Positions 21,831-33,773 of a stretch of 64,000 bases of DNA are shown one piece after another (position 1 is the stretch's first letter; each line of letters starts with the position of its first letter). A model generated the notes under the pieces. It was given only the letters and a program-made list of their open reading frames with translations, was not told where the DNA came from and did no database searches. Source of the DNA: Apodemus sylvaticus (taxonomy: Eukaryota > Chordata > Mammalia > Rodentia > Muridae). A program made the position numbers and the translations under genes. The stretch covers positions 123,046,909-123,110,908 of the forward strand of contig NC_067473.1 in assembly GCF_947179515.1 (NCBI RefSeq), read 5' to 3'.

Positions 21831-24800
21831 CTGTCAAGGAACACACAGAGTAGCAAAGCATGACCAGGGGCTCCAGACTACAGACAGCCTCTTCCATGTG
21901 AGGGAAAAAAGCACTGGGAAGCAGACCACTGGAGCATCCCACAGGGATGGGGGGTGGAGGAGCCTGTGTCTTAAGAGACTTTCTCGGTTTCGCATCCTTC
22001 CTATCCCTCCTCGTTAAAGGAGCAGTAAAGAAACTGGGAACCAAGGCTAAGCTTCCCTTTAGCTGCATGCATGTCAAGGCAGAGGTAGCCCTTGTTTACT
22101 GTCACAGCAAGGAAGTGGATAACAGATTTGGTGACTTCAGCTCGTATCTGTTGAAAAAGGCCAGGCCTGAACTGATCCTACTGCCCAAGTCTTACTAACT
22201 GGGGCTGGAGAACCTTCCCTCTCCACACCCTCTGTACGTGTCCCCTTCACTCTCATATTTATGGGGGCTGAGTTTTGCTCCTGTCAGGTCAACCCAGCAA
22301 CTCACTCTTTCTTGCCCAAGATTTTCTTTATGTGCTCCATGATCTCCTTATTACTCTTCATCTCCACGTCTACCAGGACTTGCTCCCCAGAATCTGTAAA
22401 CAAGAGGCACAAGGGCAGGAGAGCTGAGGACTCAGGTATACTTCTCAGCCTCAAAAGGCTGGGGCTGCCAAGATGTGACACATACCTGTGACCTTGTAAG
22501 TTAGGACAACTGACAAGTGAAGACCATCATGGTCTCCAACTTGCTTTTAGTAGTAGAATTCAATATTTTTTTAAATATCTAGATTATGTATATATGTATA
22601 TTGGTGCACAAAAGTGTTAGTACCTGAGGAGTCCAGAAGAGAGTGAGACTCACCCAGGAGCTGGACTTACAGGTAACTGTAACCTACAGCTAGCTACCTA
22701 TAACCACAAGAGACATGTTCAATAGCAGACATACCACCAAATGGAACAGAACCAAATAAACTCTTCTATTTATGGGCAACTGTTTTCAGCAAAGATGGCA
22801 AGAAAATTTGAACTTAAGCTTTTTTATCAAACACTGGAACTGGTTACTCACATGTAAATAAACATTAGGAAAAAATTAAAATGGATCAGAGACATAAAGC
22901 TACTATTATGTGACTTCATATGTGAAGGACAGAGTAAACCTGTGGAGTTGTTCACTGTCTCCAAGTACCAAGTCCTTTATAAGGACTACAAACACACTCT
23001 AGCTAAAATGTTTTATAAAACTTAGAGAAGAATGTAGCTCATTAGACAGTACTTGTCCTGCACAGAGAGGCACTGGGTGCAGCCCCAGCCTGGCAAAACA
23101 AAAAACACTACAAGAGAAAATCTTAATGATCTTACCAAGGAGCAAATTTTTTCAGGCATGATATTTAAAGTGTGATTGTAAAAAAGTCAGTAACTTGAAT
23201 TTAAAATTTCTTACTTTCTGTTGTATAAAACACTGTAAACCAAAAAGAAGAAGAAAATACTTAGAATGTACATATATCTGACTAAGGATTTTCATGAATT
23301 CACAACTCTGGAAGATATTTGACTAAATGTTTGAGATAGTTTGCCACTTAAAAAGTAAAAATATGGGGCTGGAGAGATGGCTCAGTGGTTAAGAGCCACT
23401 CTGAAGGTCCTGAGTTCAAATCCCAGCAGCCATATAGTGGCTCACAACCATCTGTAATGAGAGCAGATGCTCTCTTTTGGTGTGTCTGAAAACAGCTACA
23501 GCGTACTTATATATAAATCTTAAAAAAAATTAAAAACAGCTAATGACACACATTAAAAAATAATATTACTAATTAAGAAAATATAATCTTTTAGTGCCTA
23601 AAACTTTTAAGAGCAGACAACAGAAGGCTCTCATAAAGAGGCTGGTTAACTCAAGCTCAGACACTGTAGAGGTGCACAACACTAATACTGCCTAGATCAG
23701 TGAACTGAGACAAAAGGAAACTGCCAAGATTAGGGAAGGAGAGTCATGCTTTGTTTGCAGATGATGTGTCTGTAAGTAAAATATCTTAAGCAATCAATAA
23801 AATTACCAGAAATAATGTCAAATATAAATATAAAAACCAACTACCACCAAACCACGAGAAAATGAAATGTTCAAAGTCCTAAAAGCATCTTCATTACTAT
23901 AAGATAGTTTATACTTCAGTGTGACAAAACCACAGGCAGCTTTCTAGAACCTAGCAGACACCAAGTTTATATAATCCCAACATTCAACAGGACAAAGGCA
24001 AGAGAACCACAAATTTAGGCTAGCCCCTGGATCAAAACAAACAAACAAAAAACCTAGCAAAGGACTAGAATAACTTGAGGAGGGGGAATAAAGTTGGCAC
24101 CCAGTTTTGATATAAAGCCATGATACAAAGATCAATGAAACTTAAGAAATTATGTAATAAAGTAACTTTTGTGTATGGTAAAATACACAATTAGGGTCCG
24201 GTGAGATGGCCCAGTAGTTAAGGGCACTTGCTTTCCAGAGGCAAGGATTCAGCAGGATGATAGCAAACAACCATCTGCAGCTCAGTTCCAAGAATCCAGT
24301 GCCCTCTTCTGACCTCCCCAGGGTACTGGGCATGTATGTGGTGCACATACACACACACAGGTAAAACACTCACACACAAAATAACTTTTAAACAGCATAC
24401 AATTCACATTTTAACCAAAACAACTCAATGATTTTAATAATACAAACACACCTGTTACCGATACCCACTCACAGTCTCTATCCCCATTCCTGGCTATCAC
24501 ACTTCAATGATTTGAAAGTTACCTCTTTTGGAAATTTACTGGTTTACCAGATTGAAGCAGGTATAAATACTTCACCACAGCACAGAGAGAACACATTGTT
24601 CCCCCATCATGATCATTGATTTTTGGATAATAGTAAGAAAATTCAATGAGGAAAAGTACAGCATGCGTGTTCAACAGCTGGATATCCTCAATGCAGAAAA
24701 CAAAACTCAAATTTCAACTCTGCCTTTAGTAGATAGGAAAGAACTCAAAAAGTGTATCATAGACAGAGTGAAGAGAGGGCTCTGTGGTTAAGAGTATTTG

Positions 24801-27800
24801 CTGCACAATCATGAGGACCAAAATTATGATCCCAGCACCCATAAAACAAGGGGGTCATGACACACCTTTAATCCTAGTTGAAAGCAGGGGTGAAAATGAG
24901 GATTGCTGGGGCTTGGCTTCCAACCTAACTAAACACAAGCCTCCTGTTCATGGAGAGACCCTACCTTAAAGGAATAGGCAGAGTGATAGAGGAAGACATC
25001 TAAAACCCTTTTCTGGCCTCCAGATGTGCACACAGGCACTGTGCCAGCACACAAGAAGTATCTACATTTTAAGAAACATATCTCAGGCTGGGAAGATGGC
25101 GCAGCACTTTTTCCTCTTGTAGAGGACCTGGCTTTGGTACCCAGCATCCACTTGGCAACTCACAAACACCTGCAACCTGAGTTTTAGAAGATCTTGCCTT
25201 GCTGGCTCCTGAATGCATCCGATACACATAACTTCAGGCAAACAAACCCACATAACATAAATTTAAAAATCTAAAGTATCACAGGAGCATAAAATCTAAT
25301 TATACTCCTCTAAGGAAAACTGAGAGTGGCTTTGGGGTAAGCAAAGTCATCACAGACAAGCCACAAACCTACTAAACCAGAAAAAAAGTGGATGACCCAG
25401 AATTGAAACAAATTAAGAAAGTTACCATATATTCACTGTCTCACACAGAACTGTTCCCAGAACACTGAGCACAAAGAACATAAGACAGTCCACACTGGTT
25501 CCTAAAAGATGCTGCTGGAAGTGAAAGGTGACTTTGTAGATGTACTAAACTGAAGATGACCCCAAAAGTTACACTGAAAATTCCTGAGGTCACCTGCAGT
25601 TAGGACTTCTAGGAGGTGACTAGGACTGGCTGAGGTTATGAAAGTGGGTCCCATGATGGCAGCAATGACTACATGATAGGAAGAGATAAGTCACCAGCTT
25701 GCTTTCTGGGCATGTTACCCTCTATCCTGTGGTCACACAGGAAGAACATGTTTAGATGTGGTCACTCCGTGCACCCCATGTAGTGGCTGTTCATGCCCGC
25801 TACAGAACCAAAACTCAGTGCTTTGTCATCATCTACGGTTCTTTTTACTCAGATACCCTTTCCCAAGGTGTGGGTCCTGCCACTTTCCCTGGCATCCTCA
25901 AATTTCCTTTTCAAGGTCTTAGTGCTTTAAACCTCATGCAGAGCTCATCAGCAGGTGACTGCATAAGCTGAGAGATTGACAGTGGAAGATGCTCAGCTGC
26001 TACAAATCAACAGAAGCTCAGGCCTTCAGGCGGGGTGTCCTAATACTCAAGACACTGAAGCAAGAACCCAAGAGTTTTGAGGCCAGCAATATAATGAAAG
26101 CCTGTCTCTAAAAAGATGAACTGCATGGGAGGGATATGAGCACATACTTAGCACTTGAAAGACCCTGGGATCTGGCCTTAGATAATTTTTGAAAATAGTG
26201 TTAAAAAATGGTTTTGCAAAAGAAATTATACCAGGCTCCTGCCAACCTTCTTTGCATTGAACTCTGGTTGCCAGGAGCCAAGATACAGCCCTGTGGTATA
26301 ATCGGCCTTTCCTACAGGGTACAGGGCTGGCAAAAGGACTACCAGCACAAGCAAATAGCTTTGCTATGTCATGGGCAGAGTTTTGAGGGCAGCTCCAAAT
26401 CCCAGATACCTACCAGGGACAGGTCCTTTCTCCCACTGGCTCCCAGAAATCGAAATAGAATTTTCTCAGTAGATTCTTGTTTATATGAAATTCAGAGGCA
26501 AAGCAGGCAGACATTCAGTGGCCATATCAAATCCTAGCATTTGAGAGGGCCAGCCAGGAAGACCATCACAAGTTTGAGGCCAGCTAAGACTACACAATCC
26601 CATCTCAAAAAATCCTAACCTACTGTCCCTGAAGAAAGGGACTGAATGCCAAAGTATCTTGGTTCTCACCAAAATGCTATGACTGCCTTCCTTCACCACA
26701 GGACTTTGTTGACCATCTTGCTTCTTTCCTGTGTATTCCCTCTCATACACAGACAGCTCCGTCCCCACTACATACACCAGAGCAGAGCTTTTTTGCCCAT
26801 GGACTCCTTGACTGCCCGGCACCTGGCCCCAAGCTGCCCCACAGTGACATTCCATATATACAGAACACAAAGTGCTTTTCACTTTCTACCTACTATCCAT
26901 GAATCAGGAATGCTAGTGCCTAGCATCAGAACAAGCAAGGAGGGCACCCATAAGACATGGTGGGACCAGAAGGACGACTGTGGTCAGCACTGATGGGTAC
27001 TAGGTTCCTGAGGGCCAAATCCAGGCCTAAAGGATATTTGCTTTGGGGATTTTGCAGTGCAGTCCACTTTATCACTGAGCTGTGGACATACATCTCCAGC
27101 AAAGGATCTCTGTTTTCATTCTGTAAGCTCACAGGCAAAGAGTGAAGACACAGTAGCACAGAGCAGCAAAGGAATGTGGATAAACTGAACCACGTGATAG
27201 GTGGAGGACAACTAGAGATGAGCTGAAGAAAGACAGGTGATGGAACTAGGTCTAGATCTCAGCAGCTACTGGGTAACTGGCAAGGGAAGCTAAGGTCAAA
27301 GCTGCTTACAGCTAGGAAGGGACAGGCAGTCCTTCCATGCCTCACTCACCTAGATAGAACCGCAGGAAGGGCGATGGTGTCATGTTCTTGAACAGCATGA
27401 TCTGCACCCAAGGATTTTTATACTGGATCTGAGGGATGTTGAAAAACACGAATTTCCTGCAAAAAGCAAGAAATGAACCCATGTAACAGCTCTCTTGAAA
27501 TGAACCCATGTGCATCTCCATGTTTGATACCAAAAAACTCCAGATCTTCAACTCCAGCTATGTTGACTCTAACTTACTTCTTTCTCTTATACTGGTTCAA
27601 CACCCTGTTGTCTTTTCTCTTATAGTGGTTCCACATACTCTCCTTGGTAGAGAACTATGACTCTGGCATCTCCAATATCTTGGGGTCTACAATGCAATTT
27701 ATGCTCTACCTTTACAGCTTCATACAATGGGCTCTCAGAAACTCGGTACAGGAACTGACCCCCCAAATGCCTGGCCTCATCAGCTTACCTTGGATATGGA

Positions 27801-29338
27801 GGAAGATTTCATAACCCAGTCCTGTATCCTTGATTAAATCTATAACCAGGTGGCTGAAGCTGTCAAGTACTTCTGCTTGCTTAGGCTGAAACTTGCCCCC
27901 CTCCAAGATTTGCATTTACATAAGTTTTAACTGGTTAATAGTTTCTAAGCATAAGATTCATCAAGCTTATTCCTTTCACAGGAACTGCTGCAGGATTAAC
28001 AGAGTGGTATCCTGACTTAAGGGTCAAGTAGTAACTCCTTTATTCCATTTACCATCAGGCCTTTCTTTAAACTTTTTACCTCCTTGAGCATAGGATTTGG
28101 CTCCATCATTACATTTCCTGATGCTTTTTTTCTCCTCAAATTGTGCAATTTGTATTTCTCTTTGTCTGCCCTGTTTCTTTTCATTGTAGGTCTACATAAC
28201 CACACAACCAAATCAAAACTATGCTGTCTTGAAATCTCCTCTGTCAATGCCATCAATCCAAACCACTTTAAGTTAGCTTCTGGAAGACCTTTTGGACGAG
28301 GGTAAAAAAGCAGTCACAGTCTTTGCCAAAATATCTTTGCCAGTGGTCTTTAGACCAGCTGCTAATATTTTTTTTTCTCTGAACTCTCTTGAGCTGAGCC
28401 CCCACAGTCCACATTGCTCTCATTATCACTGTCTTCCATGTTCCTACTAGGATGACTCAGTATTTTTTTTGAATTTTATGTTTGAATTTTTTTCTAAATC
28501 CAAAGTTCCAGTCTTCCATATTCCTTCAACGAACATGGTCAAGTAATATTTCCAGTCCTTAGTACCTACTTCTGTTTTAGTTACTGTTCTATTGATGTGA
28601 GGAGATGCCATGACTAAGGAAATTTTTATAAAAAGAAAGCATTTAATTAGGGATTTGTTCATCGTTCAGAGAGCTGTCCCATTATCATCACTTAAGGGAA
28701 TTGGTGATAGGCAGACAGGCTTAGTGCTGGAGCAGCTGAGAGCTTAATCTTATCTGCAAGGTGCAAGCTAAGCAAGAGGCACTGGCCTAGCATGAGCTTT
28801 TGAAACCTCAAAGACCACCCTTAGCAACACACTTCCTCCAATGGGGCAATATCTCTTAATCCTTCTAATCTTCAAACAGTACCACTATGTACTTGCTGGT
28901 TTTATGTGTCAACTTGGCACAAGCTGGAGTTACCACAGAGAAAGGAGCTTCAGTTGAAAAAATACCTCCATGAGATCCAGCTATAAGGCATTTTCTCAAT
29001 TAGTGATAAATGGTGGTACCATCCCTGGGCTGGTGGTCTTGGGTTCTATAAGAGAGCAGGCTGAGCAAGCAGAGAAAACAAGCCAAGAAGAAACATCCTT
29101 CCATGGCCTCTATATCAGCTCTCACATCCTTTCTTGAGTTCCAGTCCTGCCCTCCTTTGGGGATGAACAGCAATTTGGAAATATTAGCTGAATAAACCCT
29201 TTTCTCCCCAACTTGCTTCTTGGTCACAATGTTTGTGCAGATGGAAGGAAGGAAGGAAGGAAGGAAGGAAGGAAGGAAGGAAGGAAGGAAGGAAGGAAGG
29301 AAGGAAGAAAGAAAAGAAAAGAAAAGAAAAGAAAAGAA

Positions 29339-29414
<76 letters not shown>

Positions 29415-32400
29415 CTAAAACAAATTTGTACCAGGAGTGGGGTATTCCTGTGACAACCTAACCATGTTTTGGGGAGGACTGTGGAAGGACTTTAAGAGCT
29501 CTGTGGGATGTTGTGTAGGAGCTTAGAAGATAATGTTGAGAACAGTACAAAAGATAGAGGCCTGGCTTGTGAAGTTTCAGAGGGAAGATTAAAGACTCTT
29601 ATCAAGGCCATGTTTTGATTGTAAAGATTCTGTAGTTTTGGTTGGCTGGGACTAAAGAATCAGCTGTGATTAACAAGATACAAAAACTACTAAAGCAAAA
29701 CCTTTACATTACTGGGACTATTAATATTAGTTAGCTGGAGCTAGGAAATTAGCAGTGATTAAGAAAAGACCAACATCACTGAGATAAAATTTTCTGCAGT
29801 GTTTTCTGAGAACACAGAGGCTGTGTTCCAGAGAAGGCCAAGGTTGTACCTTGTGCTTTGGCTAGACTTGGTAATATAAGAGTCGCCTAGGTGGTACTGG
29901 TTTTAAAGGCATGAAGGGGTCATGAAGAACAGCTGAAGCTCAGCACTGTGAGAGGCCATGAAAGGCCATTAGTGAAGATGCAGCCTCAGTTGTAATTGAT
30001 GGCCCAGGAAGAAAGAGGTCATACAAAGGAATTAAGGCTTGACACCATGAAGAGATCCTATGAGAGGCTATTGGTGAAGTCTAGTTACAGCAGAAGACAA
30101 CAGTGTTTTAGAGATGTCAATACCATGAGATGACCACCAAGAACAGCAGCAGCAGTGGAGTACAGGCAGCTGGAGCCTAGAAGACAAGGTGTGTGCTACA
30201 AAGGGCAGAGCTGGAGAAGTGACCAAGCCCTTGGAGGAGCCTAGAAGATCATGAGTGGATCCTAGACATTGGACGGTTAGAGCTTGATTTTGCTTTTGAT
30301 TGTGACTATGTCCTGATATTTTTCCCTCTAAAAGTAATAAGATATTTTAGAAGAGCCCACAGTTAAAATTTTAAAAAGACTTTAAATTTTAAAAGGTATC
30401 AGATATTTTAATATGTAAAGACTGTAGGACTCTTTAAAGTTATTTAGATCTTGGAGATGAATAAAAAAGTAAGAGTTGAGGCTTAATAGCGGTGTATTTG
30501 TGTGTCAAGTTGACAAGGGGTCAATTGTACTGGCTGGTTGACACAAGCTGGAGTTACCACAGAGAAAGGAGCTTCAGTTGAGAAAATGCCTCCATGAGAT
30601 CCAGCTATAAGGTATTTTCTCATCCCTGGGCTGGTGGTCTTGGGTTCTATAAGAAAGCAGGCTGAACAAGCCAGGGAAAACAAACCAGTAAGAAACATCC
30701 CTCCATGGCCTCTACATCAGCTCATGATGTATCCTCAGGATACATCAACTCCTGTCTCCCTACCTGCTTGAGTTCCAGTCCTGACCTCCTTAGGTGATGA
30801 ACAGCAATTAGGAAATGTAAGTTGAATAAGCCCTTTCCTCCCCAACTTGCTTCTTGGTCATGATGTTTATACAGGAATAGAAACCCTGACCAAGACATAC
30901 TCCTTGGTGACTAAGCATTCAAACATATGAGCCTATGGGGGACACTCTCATTCAAACCACCACACCATGTGACAGCTTTCTAGACATGAACCCATGTAAA
31001 TCTACAAGAATTTTCTCCCTGAAATTCTGTGCATGCCTTTTCCATGGAGTCTGGGACTTGATAAAGGCTATAAGAGGAATTTCCTCCAAAAAGGTGAGGG
31101 AAAACAGGCATAGAAAACTGGTGTGTCACCAACACTTGTACTTCTGTAAGTATCAGGACTCATGTCTGGTCACTGAGCAAAACAAACTAATGCTCCCTCA
31201 CAGAGTTCCTCAGCACAAGCCCAGAGTCCTGTGTAAACAGGGCTGCATCTCTGTATGTGTAGTGGACATGTTACTGAAAGGCTCCTTAGAGAGCATTGTG
31301 TAGAAGAAATAGCAATAGTATAGGAATGTTACAATACAGACAGGAAAGAAAACCTTGAATCATAGAAGGCTGAAATCAGATAATTTTGAATACACTAAAA
31401 TATTCACATGGCAAAAATGTCAAAAAACATATTCAACATCTGCTGAGTGTGTGGGGTGACACATCTATAATCCCAGCCGCCAGTGCCTGAGGCAGGCAGG
31501 AAGTCAGACATCCAAGGCCAGCCTGGGCCACACAGGGCTCAAACAAATAAACACTGGTATTTGCCGAACTATAAGGAAAATATCTGTCAGACATTAAGAA
31601 GTGCTAATTCTGCTAAAATATCATAGTACACATCATCAGTAAACCTGACTCTGGGCTATAGGAGAGTGGAGTAACTAACTGCCTTAGCCTGTACTGTAGT
31701 TAGTTTATGACGAGAAACTTTAAAACTAGCTTTAAAACTAACTTCACTCCCCTTCCTTCACTCACTATGGTATCTCAACACCTGAATGAGCAAAATGGAA
31801 CAGAAGGTAAAGATGCTGAGGTTCAGCTCAAGTCAGCACCAGCATGGTGCACCAGCAGAACCCTGGCTAAATGAGTTATGACACAACTGCAGCATAGAGC
31901 CGCAGCAGAGCCCCTTCGTAGCATCCACCTCAGAACCGCAAAACAATAGAGCACACATAGCTGTCCACAACACAGAGCAAATCTAGGCCAATCTTGGCTC
32001 TGCATACTGTTCCCTCACCACCCTGAATCCACCTGCTATAAGGACTAGCTGGCTGTCTGGCTTCACAATGGGTTCAAAAGGCTGGCAGGAAGTATCAGTG
32101 ACAGGTAAAGGGCAGCTATTTCTTTTTCCTGGCTCAGCCCTGGCATGTCCAGTCTGAAGGCTCCTGTGGCCAGACACCCTTGGTTCTCATGCTCCAATGG
32201 ATAGTCCTTCCCTCACTTGTCCTGCATGGGCTGGGATCCATGCTTTTCCTCACACAGGGTTTCTTTTCTCCATTTCTGTCCACACTTTTGTAAGCAATCC
32301 CTTCAGGTGCCTCAAATGCCCTCACTCAAAGGCATCCTTGCTTTCTGTCCAATCTGCTCCACACCCACTGACAGGGTTCTGGATGCAGAGAACAGAAAGT

Positions 32401-33733
32401 TGGCTTTCTATTTCTAGTCACATGACCCAAGGCAAGGACTAGCTCTTTATCTCAATGATTATGCCCAGAGGTTCCTATACCACCAGTCCAGACTGAAGCA
32501 TCTAATATAATTTCAGGGATGAAACTGAATCAACAGAAAGCCTGTCTGAAACCACTTGAGACACTACCACAACTGGGACAGAATCTGCAATTAAACAAAG
32601 TGCCAAAAATGAAATGATTAAACACAAGGATTTGTTAAAGCCAAGAAGGAAAATTAATCACACATTCCCCTTTGGTTTAAAGTCACAGAAAATGAGTATT
32701 CACAGTGTTTAAATTATCAGAGAACTCATGTTCTCTCTGACTGTTCAGAGGTGACCTAGGGAGGACAAGCTCAACAGGATGCAGATGTGGGGACAGGCAG
32801 TGGCAACGGCCATGAGAACCACACTCCTCTTCCAGCAGGGTCTAAAAAATCCAAAGGGTGCTAGCGAGAGGCTCAATTGCTAAGGTGCTTATTACACACA
32901 CAAGACAAGCAGAGTTTGAGCCCCAGATCCCACTTGAAATAACAAACAAACAAAAACAGGTAGGGGGTTACAGAGATGGTTCAGTAGTTAAGAGGATTTG
33001 TTGCTTTTGCCCAGGACCCAGGTCCAGTTACCAGCACCCAAAAGGGGGGCTTACAACTATAACTCCAGTTCCAGGGAATCTGACTTCCTCTTCTGACTTT
33101 TATGGACACCAGGCACCTGTGTGGTGCACATACATACATGGACGTAAAACACTCACATATAAATTTTTACAAAGCAAGCCAGGTGTGGTGGCACACATTC
33201 TTAAACTCAGTAGTCAGGAAGCAGAGATAAGCGAGAAGATCTGTTGGGAGCTGGAAGCCAGTCTGGTTTATACAGGAGTTCCAGGCCACCTAAGGACACA
33301 GTGAGACACTATCTCAATTAAAACTTAAGAAAGATTTTATTTGAGGCTTGAGAAATGGCCCAGCAATTAAGAGTGCTTACTGTTCTTCCAGAGGACCTGA
33401 GTTCAGTTCCCAGTACCTACATCAGGCAGCTCACAACTACTTGTAACTCCAGTTCCAGAGGATCCAACACCCTCTGGCTTCACGGGCACCAGCACACATT
33501 TGGTGTGAATAAACTCTTCATGGCATACAACACACACACACACAATACAGATAAGAATAAATCTAAAAATAAAAAATAAGTAAAAAGGCCAGGTGTGGTG
33601 GTGCTTGCTGCTAGCTCCAGGCTTACTGGCCAGCCTAGCTGAATCAGTGAAGCCCAGGCGGAGAGACCCTACTTCAAAAAGAAAACAAGTCTGCCAGCTC
33701 CTTCGAAATGATCTTTGGTTGAATGCTGATGTA

Positions 33734-33773
<40 letters not shown>

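Noticed and set aside
21071..22225. Tandem duplication of the Mrps25 terminal exon
   Set aside because: The offset of 1,031 bp predicts exon remnants near 20.6-20.8 and 21.3 kb; none is visible there.
29213..29461. Three overlapping plus-strand open frames rich in Lys, Arg, Glu and Gly
   Set aside because: They are the translation of the GGAA/GAAA microsatellite in all frames; no gene support.
29423..30525. Endogenous retrovirus with gag/pol remains
   Set aside because: No open frame or recognisable retroviral motif in the interior; described only as a non-coding LTR-like element.
32858..33304. 148-codon plus-strand open frame
   Set aside because: Runs through adjacent ID/B2 and B1 SINEs; peptide reflects SINE sequence.
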